Made by a program: the position numbers and the translations under genes
Assembly: GCA_030340625.1 (NCBI GenBank)
Contig: JAOPHQ010005152.1
Span: forward strand, 1-64,000
Direction of reading: 5' to 3'
Origin: Merluccius polli
Taxonomy: Eukaryota > Chordata > Actinopteri > Gadiformes > Merlucciidae
DNA length: 64,000 bases
Part shown: positions 15,756 to 28,700 of the stretch, in pieces
Numbering within the stretch: position 1 is the first letter of the stretch
How the letters are laid out: each line of letters opens with the position of its first letter
Notes under the pieces: model-generated
Told to the model about the DNA's origin: nothing
Database searches by the model: none
Seen by the model: the letters and a program-made list of their open reading frames with translations, nothing else

Positions 15756-18700
15756 GAAAAAGCCCACTACACCCGTTCCCCAACCCAAGATCGCGTCGCC
15801 TCCGCCGAAACCCAACATCGCGTCGCCTCCGCCGAAACCCACCATCGCGTCGCCTCCGCCCGAAACCCACCATCGCGTCGCCTCCGCCCAAACCCAACCT
15901 CTCATCGCCGCCGCCACAGAACCAGAACCAGGCCAACAGAAACATGAACCAGAATCAGAACCAGCAGCAGCAGCAGAAACCGCCGATGAGCAACGTGAAC
16001 GGCCAGAAGCAGCAGCAGCAGCAGATGGGCCACCAGGGCCACAAGCCAGGCCCGCAGATGAACAAGCCGCGGCCCCAGCAGCAGCAGCAGCACCATCAGC
16101 ACCACCAGCACAAACAAGAGCCCGAGAGGGAAGGACACCCTACGGTACGTGGTGTTTTTTGGGGGGTTGATGCTATTTTAACACATTAACCGACATACTA
16201 GGGCCAAACACTATGCAAATGTGGCTGGTGAGCTAGCGGCTAACTAGCTAACACTCTCACTAGCCGTCTGACCGGTGGACACAACAACAAAAAAACCGTT
16301 AATTTCACACCCGGTAACACCGTCACCTAAACACTGATCTTTGCCCGGGGTTTAATGTCAATAATTAATTGTAATATCATACTATGTGGTTTATATTAGC
16401 AGTATATAACGTGTTTTTTTTTGTTTTTGGTATGGCGTTGCTGTGCGATATGGAGTCTAGACAAAGCGGCCCAGTGTTGTCGCGATACGGGTGGCGTGTT
16501 TTTTTTATACCTGGGGGCAGCGCGGGCGGGCGGTGCTCGGATATTATTTTAGTTTTGGCAGAAAACTTGCAAATATGTCGCACAATATGTCTGATCATGG
16601 CATGTAAGCTGCCTACTCCCGGACCCTAAAGCTGTTAAATTAATCTGTGGCCTCGGAGGCCCCGCGGCGCCGCGCGGCGGCACGGCCCGTGACTAGAGAA
16701 CGAGCGCCCCCAAAGATGGCACTCTTGTGTCGATCCGCCATCTTGTGTTTTATAAAAAAATAAATTAAAAAAAACCCACAGGTCGCCGTTTTTACGTTTT
16801 AATTTACACGTTTGTCGCCCGGTTTCCCCCGCAAATGTTGACGTCTTTATTGGGGCTTCGTGTGTTTAATATCCCGTATCGTTTATTGGGAGTATATCGA
16901 AATGTAGGTCAAGACGGTGGCCTCACAAGAGACGGATGGGGGAGGGGTGTTGAGTCGCTATGGAAATGAAGGTGTCGGGAAAAAAATGGTTTATATGCAT
17001 CCTTTTAAATACGTCATTTCAAGACGTAGCGTTTCAATTGCCCTTACATATGAACACTATCCCATATATGTTCAGTTTTTAAGCGTACATTAATGTTGGC
17101 CGTGTTTTTTTTTAACCATTCTGCAGGAGCTCAAAGCAACATTATCGTTGCTCCTCAAGCCCGGCGAGAAGACCTACACACAGCGGTGCCGCCTGTTCAT
17201 CGGTAACCTGCCCAACGACATCAGCGACGACGAGTTCAGGAAACTGTTCGCCAAGTATGGAGAGCCGAGCGAAGTCTTCATCAACAAGAACAAAGGCTTC
17301 GGCTTCATTCGATTGGTAAGGACGCACGCCGGGTTAACTTCAATCGTGCTTCTTGAATGAACCACGGCGATGAATGCACACTGTGCTCCGTCAAACCCTC
17401 ATTTTGTCATTTCCGTCTGGTTTGCAGGAATCGAGGGCGCTGGCGGAGATCGCTAAAGCCGAGCTGGATGACATACCGATGAAAGGCCGGCCGCTGCGTG
17501 TGCGCTTCGCTACACACTCTGCGGCCCTCTCAATCAAAAACCTTTCGCCCTTCGTTTCCAATGAGCTCCTAGAAGAGGCCTTCTCACAGTTTGGGATGGT
17601 GGAGAGGGCGGTGGTCATTGTGGATGACCGCGGCCGCTCCTCAGGCAAAGGCCTTGTCGAGTTTGCCTCCAAGCCTGCCGCCCGGAAGGCGCTGGACCGC
17701 TGCAACGAGGGCGTTTTCCTGCTCACAACGTAAGTAGGGCGTGCGATTAGCGCAAATGCGTTACAAATCTTTGTCCATCGGTGGCCGTACTAAAAACAGG
17801 CATTTTGATCGGTTCGCGTTTGTCTCGCCCCCTTTTTAAAAATGTATTCTGTCGTTCACTCCCACAGGTCGCCGCGGCCCGTGGTCGTCGAGCCCCTGGA
17901 ACAGTACGATGACGAAGATGGCCTCCCAGAGAAGCTGGCCCAGAAAAACCCCAGATACCAAAAGTAAGGGAGTGTAGGAAACTGTCATGTGCCACATGTT
18001 GTTTTTTTTGTTGTTAAATTTTGTATCCCAATAATGTGGGGGTTGGGTTGGGGGCTTTGATGTGGCCAGGTGCACCGTGATGTGTTGATTAGGGCTTTCT
18101 GATGCAAATGGAACCCGCCCCAATCACTGTTTGTTGACCAGCAGATGGTCCCTTCTGAGGGGGAGGGGAAGGTTGGGGGTTGGTGAAGGTTTTGCATCTG
18201 TTACAAATCGGTGCTTTCCTTTGTTGGTGCCCTCGGTGGGAGGTGGGTGTTATGGTAGAATTGATTGTATGTGCACCTCGCAGCCGGCGGTTTGTCAATA
18301 ACAGGACGTTATTGACAGTTTGGTGTACGCTTTGCCATGCTGTTCTTTCTGATGTTTTTTATGGTGGTTTGTTGATGAAATCTGGTGTGTGAATATTGAA
18401 TGATTCATGTTATTACGGACAGTTGGTGCCAAAATCAACATGGTGTAGTCAGTGGTTAGGCTGTCGAGACTCCCCAGCTTAAGGTTCTGGGTTGAAACCC
18501 AATGTCCCCAATCCTGCCTACCTGTAGGTGTTGATGACATCTGTATGGTATCGGAAACCAAACCCCCAAATAGTCTCATCTTTTGCATCGCCAATTGTCT
18601 GCAGGGAGCGAGAGGAGCCGCCCCGCTTCGCCCGGCCTGGGACCTTTGAGTTTGAGTACTCCAAGCGCTGGAAGTCCCTGGACGAGATGGAGAAGCAGCA

Positions 18701-21700
18701 GAGGCAGCAGGTGGATAAGAACATGCGCGAGGCCCGCGAGAAGCTGGAGAGCGAGATGGAGGACGCCTACCACGAGCACCAGGCCAATCTCCTTCGCCAA
18801 GGTCAGTGTTGACCAGAGTGTGTAACACTGGTGATTGTCTAGTTCAGTGTTTCTCACATCGGGGTAGGGGGGCGATTGCAGGGGGTACTAGGTACATTTA
18901 AAATAATTTGAATACCACTTTAATAGAATTCTTTTTAATGAATGACAACAATCCTATGTGAAGCACAACTCCACTTTTACTCCAACTGTAGTTAACACCA
19001 ACAGTTTTTATTTTCATATTTGATAAATAACATGCATACATTTCCCCCCCCCAAAATTTTTTTTTGTCCTGGTAAAGGGGTACTTGGCTTAAGAAATACC
19101 TAGAAGTTGGTACATTAGTAAAAAAAAAAAAAAGTGTTTGAGAAGCACTAGCCATACAAGTTTAGAGACGTTGTTCATTGTTTCTGTCTAATGTATAAAA
19201 TGAAGGGACAATTATTGGATGCTCAGTATACATGGATATTTCACAACATTTGAGTGTCCGTCAAGTCTTTTTCTGGACTCAGTGTTATGTGCGAGGTGTC
19301 TTTACTACCTACCGATGTGAGGTTGTTGCATCGACCAAGCTGTTGGTATTGTGTGGTGTAAATCGAGTGTTTGTTGCGTCTTCAGACCTGCTGAGGAGAC
19401 AGGAAGAGCTGCGGCGCATGGAGGAGATGCACAGCCAGGAGATGCAGAAGAGGAAGGAGATGCAGCTTAGGTGGGCATGACGTGGTTTTCATCAAAATGT
19501 CCCATCTGCTCCGAGTTGCGTTTAGGAAGTTAAAATCTCACTCTGTATTGAATCAGAGTTTGTAGACTATATCCTTGGTTATTGTGTAGTATTCCTCATT
19601 CCAGTCATGGATCTATACACATTTGTAGTAATGCAAAGCTAAATGTTGTAAACTCAGCCCCATTGACCGAACGGCTAGCAACATAGTGCTCACTGTAGGT
19701 GTTCCCTGCTGCCTGTTGAGTGATCCTCAATGTCTTATTGAATGTTGTTTTTCTGAGCAGGCAGGAGGAGGAACGTCGCCGGCGGGAGGAGGAGATGATC
19801 CGCAAGAGGGAGATGGAGGAGCAGATGAGGCGCCAGCGTGAGGAGAACTACAGGATGGGCAACTTCATGGACAATGTGAGTCCAGCTCCTGGGAATTGGG
19901 ACTCCTTGTGAAACCTAAAACCACTTGGGATGTTTTAGGTTTGAAATGGGATTCCGCATTATGTATTTGACTTGATGTTTTCATTTATTCACGTAGAGGG
20001 AACGCGATATGAGGATGAATCCTGGTGGAGCCATGGGCATGGCCGGTGAGTACTGAGATTGTTCACATGCCCCAAATTTGAATCCATGTTTTATGTTTAT
20101 GAATCACTATTTGGCATACTGATCTTAATTTTGCAGACTTTAAAGTCACAAAATATGTCAAGTTGATCACAGATTAAGGGTTAATATGTGCCATATAAGT
20201 TAATGAGCTTCTTTCCCTGCTGTTTATTTTCTTTAGTAGGCTGTAAAGTCTACAGTATACTGCCTTCAAAGTACCCCTTAAGGGCATTTTCTGACGTTTT
20301 CCTTTGTTTTTCCTCTGAAATCTGTTTTTTTTCCAAATGTGTGACATGTAGTCATGTTGTCATTGTTAGACATGCCTTTTGGCTCTCCAAACCAGAAGTT
20401 CCCCATGGGTGGAATGGGCTTTGAGGGACAGCAAGGCATGGGGGGACCCTCTCCCGGAAGCATGATGCCCAACGAAATGGTAAGGTATCCCACTCCCGGG
20501 AACATCTAGTAGTGACCACTAGTACCTCTGGCTCCGGTTCCCCCTGCTGGGAGAAGAATGTAGCAGCAGCAGTTGTTGTTTAAATAACCATGCAAGCCAA
20601 GTGTGGCCAGGGGCCATGTTTAGGTTTTGCATCCTGTGGTGGATCTGCGGAAGGTACCGGGGAGCACGCTCCCAGCTGTGTTGCCAGTGTGGTTCATGTC
20701 GTCTTGACCTTTTTTACCTGCTATTTTAATGGCCAGCCAAGCCCCCCTCAGTTTCTCTCCTGTGAGAGCTTACTTCCTTACAGCCCAGTCAATTAACAGT
20801 CAACCTGCACTAAAACTGATCATTTCAGGGACCTCTCTCCTCAGGGTGCTTTGATACAATCGGTAGACCAGCTTTTGAATGGCTCTGCTCACGCTTGTAA
20901 GATCCCCGTGTCTGTGTAGTAGGCCGCTATTGCAAGTCCTGTCTTCTCTGAGCCAGACAGGCACTTTCCCTGGCGAGACAAAATAATGGCATCTCGAAGG
21001 ATTACATTTTGTATTTTTATTTTGTGTAATATATTTTTGTGGAGGTGTTAAAGCACTGACCTCACTACCAATAATGTTCATCAGATGAGCATGTCAGGGG
21101 TATTCATGGTGTGTATATGAAGAGCTTTGGACTAGTTTAGGGTGGCAATGTTGAAGTCCTTTGCAAAACTGCCTTTTGTGAAGTAATGCGGGTATGTAGT
21201 TAACATTTTGGAGACGTAACGTCGTCCTTTTCACTAAAGGAACTTTTTTGGAAGGAAGCAATCAAGGTTTTAGTGTGGGTTGACTGTTTGCTGGTGTTTT
21301 TAATATATGAAACTATGCTTTGCTGGAGTGCTGGTGTTATTTAACTGATGGGGAGGCAAGCTGAGCCATGGGGCATTCTCTGTTTAGGCTCATGTAAACT
21401 GGCCTGTATGAATATACATACTGGACCGAAGATGATCTCTAGATCTGTACTCCTGGGACATAACAGACCGCTACGTTGCTGGCCTACAGTTAACGTTTGA
21501 TATGACAAGGTTTCAGCGATACATTTGTTTGAAATATATTTACGTCACTATAAAAGTAGTTTCATATAAAAGTAGTTTCATATAAGAACTCCATTAAAAA
21601 CATGTCGGAGATTTAGTAGTTTTGGGGTGGATATGTTGGGACATGTTGGTGACTCATTTACATTGACTGCATTATTCGGACCATATTCCAACTAAGACTA

Positions 21701-23819
21701 TGGCTGCACATTTGACAACCCATTCACATTTTCACTTGCATGCTTCACAGCGTAGCCATTGATTTGGCTCATTGGGTTACAATCAGTTCAGAAAACGTAG
21801 TCAATATTGTTCATTAAGGTGGCAATCCTGAAGATTGTCTGGCGAAATCTTGGTAGAAATTGGGCTAACGGATTCAGATTTCTTTTCCTACAGCAAAAAC
21901 CCAGATTCCCTCTCAAAATGGACTTGGATCTGTTCTGTTATTGAACTTTGATTGATATTCTGATCTCTGCATTGTTTTTATATCCATTTAGCTGGTGCAT
22001 AATACCATCCAAAGGCAGAAACACGCCAAAGCTCGAATGTAGAGCGCAAATGCCTTGCGTCCTTTATTTTCACGCCGGAGTCATATTGAATCCTGCGTGG
22101 ACTCGACACATCATGGCCATTTAAATTGATCAGCTGGGAAAAGAAATGCAGCAGAGGCGGGATAAATGGACCCCCGCGTTGGATTTAAAAAAACACCCCA
22201 CAATGCACTTCCGCCTGCGCTGTGGAAGGGCTCATTGATAACATGGGAGCAGGTTGAAAGGGGACACTTGAGCTTTGGTGTGTTTCAGCCTTTAAGGAAC
22301 AAGCCATGTTTCTTGCATATAAAAAAAAAATGTGACATGTTTTGCATTTGCATATATGCCTACAATGGCCGCCCCACCACTACCACACTAGAACATCACA
22401 TCTATTTAATGATATTGCTATAGAAAGTGCCTGCAAGAAAGTATTCAAAATATGTTGTTTTTCCATTAATAATCTTAAGGATTGCCACTTTCAAGCGTAA
22501 TCAGAGAAGTGATTTGGGACCCAGTGATTTAAATGGGTTCTCAGACCAGTCTGCCTCCAAATGCTCTCTGCAATGATAAAGATGCAACCCGTAGGCATAT
22601 TTACACAGGCGATATGTCGCTTTTGGCAGTGCAGTAAATTAAGCAGTTTCTGACACATCGTAGTTCTAGTTCGAGACTTGTTTTTACTGCGTAGCTTGGT
22701 GAGACTGAAGCTGGATCCAGTCGATCTGCGTTAGGTGACTCGTCCTTGTCCAAGACACTTGTCTGAATGGTTCGCAAATGATGCCAAACAAATGACCGTC
22801 ACATCTGAAAAGTCTTTGTGCTCAATGTCCATTTGTGTTTGATTTCATGTGCTGCTGACGTACTTGTGTTCCATCATGTCTAGGGTCAGTTACTGCCAAT
22901 TATCAATTGGTTGACTTCTGGCAGTACTTCCATATTGAATAATCTCTGGCAGTTGGCAATAAATACATTTAGGTTTATTCAGCTGCAACATTAAGATTAG
23001 TTTAGTTTGGAACCCTCTTATGGGGAACAATGAAAGAAGAAAATTTAATTGAAATAAATTACACAAATACATTTTTGGTAGCACATAATTTCTAGTTAAT
23101 TTTAACTCATTAACTGCATCCAGTTCACACATCAAGGGGGGGGGGAATACAACATTTGGTCGTACACATATCTGGGAAGAAGCAACATTTGTTTATACAC
23201 ATATTGGAGAAAAAGGCTGCACATGGTAGTCTCACACGCATTCAAAACACCTTTTTTTTTTGTTGGAAATGCCAGCAGTGAGAGTCGTAGATCCATCTTT
23301 GGCATGCACTGGAGTCCAACGCTGGGTAGGCACTGACTAACGAAAGCATTACCCTTTCTTCCTTCTCCGTATGTAACCTGTGGCACCTGTGGATCTCCAT
23401 ATTGGAACGAACGGTACCTTCGGATGTGTCTGCTGCTGGTTGTGTTGTAAATCTGCTCTCGCTCATAAATGCAAAAACAACCTCTCGACACACACAAATA
23501 TGCACATACATTCATACACACACATACATTAATACACACTCACACACACTCAAACTCTTAACGCTGCTACACTCCTGCCCCATGGACATGAACTGTGTGG
23601 TCATACACTGAACATTACAATTTACCCCCTCTCCCACCCCCCCCACCCCCACCTCCCACCTCCCCTGTGGCCTGAATACGAAACCGATTCCCCTAACAGC
23701 GCAATGAGCGCTTCCCCCAGGGAGGTCCCAGGGGGATGGGTCCCGGTAACCCTGGTAACCCTGGGTTTAGCAGGGTCCGCGAGGAGTTTGACGGACCTGC
23801 CAAGAAGCCACGCTTTTAA
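15343..23819 (+). CDS. sfpq: SFPQ/PSF, DBHS splicing and paraspeckle protein; apparent frameshift in exon 1
   Basis: Nuclear RNA- and DNA-binding protein of the DBHS family (with NONO and PSPC1), acting in splicing, transcription, paraspeckles and DNA repair. Ten coding exons: 15343-16144, 17127-17315, 17428-17729, 17868-17963, 18605-18801, 19386-19470, 19761-19875, 19997-20045, 20370-20479, 23700-23819. Exon 1 is a Gly/Arg-, Pro- and Gln-rich low-complexity region with a CAA/CAG tract. Exons 2-3 encode RRM1 (CRLFIGNLP, GFGFIRL) and RRM2 (SIKNLSPFVSNELL), then come the NOPS region and a long charged coiled coil. The last exon ends GPAKKPRF, the SFPQ nuclear-localisation tail. Start and downstream frames disagree by one base: an extra C near 15859-15861. 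Without it the protein would be about 687 residues (human 707). NONO and PSPC1 are excluded by the long N-terminus and this tail. Confidence 0.95.
15689..15757. repeat. CAA/CAG polyglutamine tract in SFPQ exon 1
   Basis: Mixed CAA and CAG codons encode two Gln runs split by one Ile. The mixture of codons makes slippage less likely than in a pure CAG run. Confidence 0.95.
18847..19152. mobile_element. Possible decayed hAT-like element in SFPQ intron 5
   Basis: Begins CAGTGTTTCTCAC and ends GTTTGAGAAGCACTAG, a pair of roughly inverted termini of the same style as the hAT element at 10518. The interior is AT-rich and non-coding. No clean 8-bp duplication was found, so this call is tentative. 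Confidence 0.4.
20480..23699 (+). other. sfpq: Long final SFPQ intron (3.2 kb)
   Basis: Donor ATG^gtaagg, acceptor ccctaacag^CGC. It is much longer than the other SFPQ introns here and contains no transposon that I recognise, only a few simple tracts (a C/A-rich stretch at 23625-23665 before the acceptor). Retention would add a stop soon after the donor, so it could act as a regulated or NMD intron; that is inference. Confidence 0.6.
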
Positions 23820-24225
23820 ATGCTGGCCCTGGCCACCATTTTGCCGGCAGCGGCACCACTCTTTGTGTAGTTCCTCTTAAGGCAAACCTTGTTGAGTCAT
23901 ACATGTTGTATTAAGTTTCCAAGTGTTTGTGCATTTTTAGCCCCTGAGACTTAGTAATTTTATGGCGCTTGATGATGATATTTTTCATTTATTTTTATTT
24001 TGTACTTGGAGTAGACCAGTAGGGACCATGTAACCATGGTCCATGATTAGTACCTATCTGACCATGTATAATTTCTTTCCTTCTACAGTTGTATCATGCT
24101 CTGTGAGTGGTCGTGACGTAACAATTGTAACATTTTCTCACCTTTCTATCTATGGCTGTGTTTTTGTGCCATACATTTGAAGTAAAAGCATGTATTACAA
24201 TAAAGACAAAAATTGGTTCCATCAC
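23820..24225 (+). other. sfpq: SFPQ 3' UTR, first poly(A) site
   Basis: Follows the TAA at 23817-23819. AATAAA at 24199-24204 is the first canonical signal. Longer 3' ends further right are possible. Confidence 0.6.
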
Positions 24226-27200
24226 AGAAAAACTTTTTAATTTTATTAGACAAAATGTCTCCACCATAAGCAATCCATTTCCACTAGTTTCTAATACAAA
24301 AAATGACCGATTGAGCACAGCCCTAAGAAGATGGCTCACTGCAAATTCTGAAGTCGGGTCCTGAACAAATTTGTATTTGTCTGAAAAGATTTAATTCTGG
24401 TATCTATGATGCCAGAATAGGATTTTAAATGCATCTAAAATCCTACATCTGTTTCTAGTCGGCTTAAAATAATTCTTCTAACAGGCTATATTGAAAGTCA
24501 GAAAGTACTGAAAGTCAGTCAGTTACCGGTTTAAGCAGTTGTGCTTCATGAGCTCAACTTTAAAAAGGTGGTCCATTACTGTTTGACTAGTAGGGGTCTA
24601 GTAAGATCAATGCAGCTAGTCAACATGTAATGTATTTTGTAGTGTTCGTGTTTTCTTCTGATTTCCATTTTAAAGGCCTGTCTATATAAGACGGTGTCCT
24701 GTCTTTCAGGAGATTACGATATCTCATTGGAAGTTGATGAATTGCATTCTATTGTCTTATTTGATCTAGTTTAAGTAGGAACCTGTGCATGTCCCTTCAC
24801 AAAATGACCACAAATTACGTTTGGATTGGTTTTGGCCAATCTTGCACTGAATGTTTCTACAGAATTAACTATCTGACATGTACAAAATGTCTCTAGAAAG
24901 GAACAGCTATGGCAGCAGACTGTGCCAATTTTAGCTGATATTCATAGTATTCTCCCTGGAACAACTTTGCATCAATCAAACTTCAAGCTTCCATTGGTAC
25001 TCTTAATTTAAGTTGGTAGATGTGAAATGTATACTAGAAACACATTTTATTTACTATAATTTATTAGACCGGAAGACACCAGTGCATTCATATTTAAATC
25101 TCAATTTCTACATTTGTTTTTTTAGTAGTTGGAACAAAAATGTCGATCATCTTGCAACAAGTGTAAAAAGCTGTTGCATTTCCTTTGGTAATTTGATAAT
25201 TGTTGGTCTGTTACTAAATTCAATGTTTCAACCCTGCTAGAAAGAAGGCAAACTTCTCAATATTAATCTAGTATACAGCTCCATAGGGAAGGACCACCGG
25301 TGCTGAAGTGAACTGCCTTAGACTAGAAAGACATTGTTAAATTTAATCTCAATCAAACCAGGTGATATTCTACTGGGTAAAGGTAATGTTACAATAGGTT
25401 ATGATACAATGCTTATGCTCTTCAAAAGTCTGAATAAATGTATTGAATTTCATCATTGAGCCTTGAATGCTTGTTTGTGTTGCTCTGTGGTGAACACCGT
25501 CAAGTAGTATTTGGGTAATTGTTTTTATTTTATCCGAGACTAACTGCATCCTATACATGATCCTTGCTCAAGGCAACTGGATTGGTTTACACCACTGTTA
25601 TTGGTGGGAACCTGTCGTAAAGAATGAATGTGGTCGTCCAAAAGCATGGCAAAAGTATTTGATTAATCAAGCTGTAAGAACATTGGCTTTGATGCCAGCT
25701 TACTTGTATGAATTTGAGATTTGGTGAAATATCAGTGAGATGTTTACCACAGTTTTGTAGTTTTGATTTTAAATCTACTTTAATTATAATGTTGTAGTGC
25801 TATTCCTCTGTAGCTTACTTTCTTTACAGTTAAAACTTATGTGAACTCAATTCAAGTGTTGATGTATTATTGAAGACGTGCCATGGTTGTTTCAGGTTAC
25901 AGAGGTACTCTCAGGTTTGTGCTTTACTGATATTGGAGCATTGTGATCATGCCCAATGAGCTGTAAGTAAAGTAATTTGCTTACTTATGTCAAGACTGGT
26001 AGAAAACCCTGTTGGATTGTTAAAATCGGATGATGCCTAAATAACTAATAATAAATTGTAACAATGCTTCATCATAGGCACTAATTAACTTTTACCCTTT
26101 TCAACCCAAATTGGCACGTTTACGCAGGTTTGATGAACGCGGGAAAACCCGCTTAAAGTAGGCGATTCACGAGTACGCCTTTGTTTTTTTCTGGTGTCGC
26201 GTTCGACGTCATGAAGGAGCCGGAAAACGGGTTTAGCCAAAAAAAATAGGAAGCGGCATGGAGGCCAGTGAAAATGTTACGGTGGTTACTTCTGTTACTT
26301 ACTCAGTCACTCTGACACTGCCACTGCGTCTTGCACAATACTAAGAAGAAAATCACTGTTTCATGTTGTTTCTGTGTATTTACGCGGCAACATCAGGAAC
26401 TTCAATGCGCATCATAGCATTGCATCAGAAAAGAGGCAAAAATGTGCGTGTCCACCCGGGTGCCATGTTTCCATCACTGCTAATCGGAGCTAGCCTAGTC
26501 CTAACTAGACCTTCGTACTCATTTCATTCATACTAAAGGTCTAGCAGTGCTCTAGAGACAAACGATTTCTCACTTGAAGGCGGGTGCTGTTGAAGTTTAA
26601 AACCTATTGGCTCTGCCCAGTGCCACTCTGGATCTGCCTTAACCAATCGCTAACGTTTGGTCGTGACGTATTTCATGCGCCAGAAACCACGTTGCGCGCA
26701 GTATACAAACGGCAGATGCAGTGAGCATTAGCATTAGCCTCCGCCCGCCTCCGTACTTCCGCTCAATAACTGAAATTCGCGCACGACCTCTACGTCACTG
26801 TTCTCAGGCCGCGCCTCCTGTTCGCTGATTGGAAGGCACATTTGAGGGAAAAGAAATCGTTCTGCCATACAGCACCGCCAGACCTTAGTACTGAAGTGAA
26901 TTGAAAATTGAGCGGAAGTACGTAGGCGGGCGGAGCCAGGCTAAATCGGAGCTGGAGCTGATGAATACCTGTTGGCACTGCAGAGTCATTTGTCCTGGGA
27001 ATAAATGCCGATTGTAACCTTTCCCACTAAAGACAAAAGGCAGATGATAGTGGGTTTTTTTGTCCAGTGGGAAAGGGGCTTTACAGTTATTTTATTATTC
27101 TTCAGGTCAAATGGTAGAGAACATGGTATCCAAACATGCATTTAAGTATGGATATTATGTTAAATATATGAATAATAAATGTTTGTACCATACAATCTTA

Positions 27201-28700
27201 TTTTTTTGTACATGTACCATTATAGGACTAATCCTAAATCGTACTCACTGTAGGGATAATTTAAAATGGAGTGCATAATTAATTAATAAACATGCAATTT
27301 TGATAATGGTATGTTGCCAAGTACCATTTTGCTTGAAAAGTTGCACTTTTGTTCGAAGCATCAACACTTAGCTTAGTCACTCACTAGAAAAACTGCACTT
27401 TAAATAGTCAAATATTTTCAAGATCAAAGTAATATGCTAAGAATTTTAATTATCACTTTCATTTCAAAATTGTTCCTTCAGTGGTCACAAATATCTTATG
27501 GTGCTAAAATCTGGATTTTAAACGATTGAAGTTTGAGAGCTTGAGGTAAATCTTGAATAGATATTTATGCGAAAAGCTCTATCAACTTTCAAGAGTTGAT
27601 TTGACTGCCAAGAGCAAATTTGATTCTCCTGGATTAGTGTTTGTATCTGGATAAGACATGCTCCACTTGTGATTAAAAAGCCATCCAGAAGATCCTGTCC
27701 ATCTAGAAGATCAGTCCTTCATGTAGAACGTAAACGGACCATGGAGGACCACAAATTTTGGCTGGAGTTTCTTAATCCAAAACTTGGATTGGAAAATTGG
27801 AGGAAAATTAATATATTCTTTAAACGTGTCATGTTATGTCTGTTTTGGTGTTATGTACATTCTTTTTTTAACAGGTTTGATCATCTTAAAAGATTGGACT
27901 ATGAAAAGCAAGTTTCCAAACCAAGACGTCCTAATTGCTAGGTTTAGTAATTTTAAAAATGATTGAGGAAGATTATTGGCAGTATTTGGTTAATAAATAT
28001 CCTCAAAGCCCAGAGTGCAAAGTCATACATTTTAAGTTTACCGAATACTTTTGAAGAAGATAATTTCCTGTACCTCAGCTTGATGTAGACATGACCATTT
28101 GAGCTGAAAGATTCAAACACTTTGTTCACAAGATTATGGTGCTTTATATTTTTACAGTAAATGCACTTTACAGTATTGCGCTATAACAGTTGTCCCACAT
28201 CCTTTTTTAAGGTTAAAAATAGGGTTAGGGTTAATAAGTGACTAAGTCTTAAGTGAGTCTAGGCTGACAGAAGGTTCTTCTTTCTAAATCCCTAGCTTTG
28301 TAATTATCTCAACTGAAATTTTCAGCATTTTCATAATTTCCCCTCTGGTTTAAGGCTATTGGGGATACTAAAGTGCCACCAGAAAGGTTTAGGCACTGAT
28401 TTTTAATTCCTACTTTTAAGAGATTCAAGAACTCAGGCAGAACAGATTCAGGAGGCAGAAAATACTGGCAGCCAGGTAAATTTTTTATTGCCAAACTCTT
28501 GGCAGCCTACAGTAAACTCTTGCACCTTACTGCTGAGGAGAGAACAATGTATGTATGTGTGTATGTGTGTTTGTGCGAGTGCGTCCTACATGTTTGTGGG
28601 GTACATGCGGGGGGTGTGGTAGCCGCAGTCAGCCGGCTGACAGACAGGCCGCCCCATTCCACAGTTGAGGCCCCCCGGCTTTTGGGTTGCGTTGCGGAGG
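24226..28700. other. AT-rich unique sequence without recognisable genes
   Basis: No reading frame in this stretch has a domain, splice structure or codon pattern that I recognise. The one clear feature is the MITE at 26491-26943. The rest could be extended SFPQ 3' transcript or intergenic sequence. Confidence 0.5.
26491..26943 (-). mobile_element. 453-bp MITE with 9-bp TSD (copy 1 of 3, reverse orientation)
   Basis: Reverse-oriented copy of the family also seen at 38283 and 48870. Its ends are TAGCCTAG and CCAGGCTA. AATCGGAGC is duplicated perfectly at 26482-26490 and 26944-26952. The interior is shared with the other copies (for example AACGTTTGGTCGTGACGTAT). It is the most diverged of the three. 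The 9-bp duplication fits Mutator-like elements. Confidence 0.9.

Noticed and set aside
15303..15945. Minus-strand Gly/Cys- and Leu-rich frames opposite SFPQ exon 1
   Set aside because: Generated by the GC-rich and CAA/CAG low-complexity sequence of the SFPQ N-terminus.
28205..28235. GGTTAGGGTTAA as an interstitial telomere repeat
   Set aside because: Only two imperfect TTAGGG-like words; too short to call.
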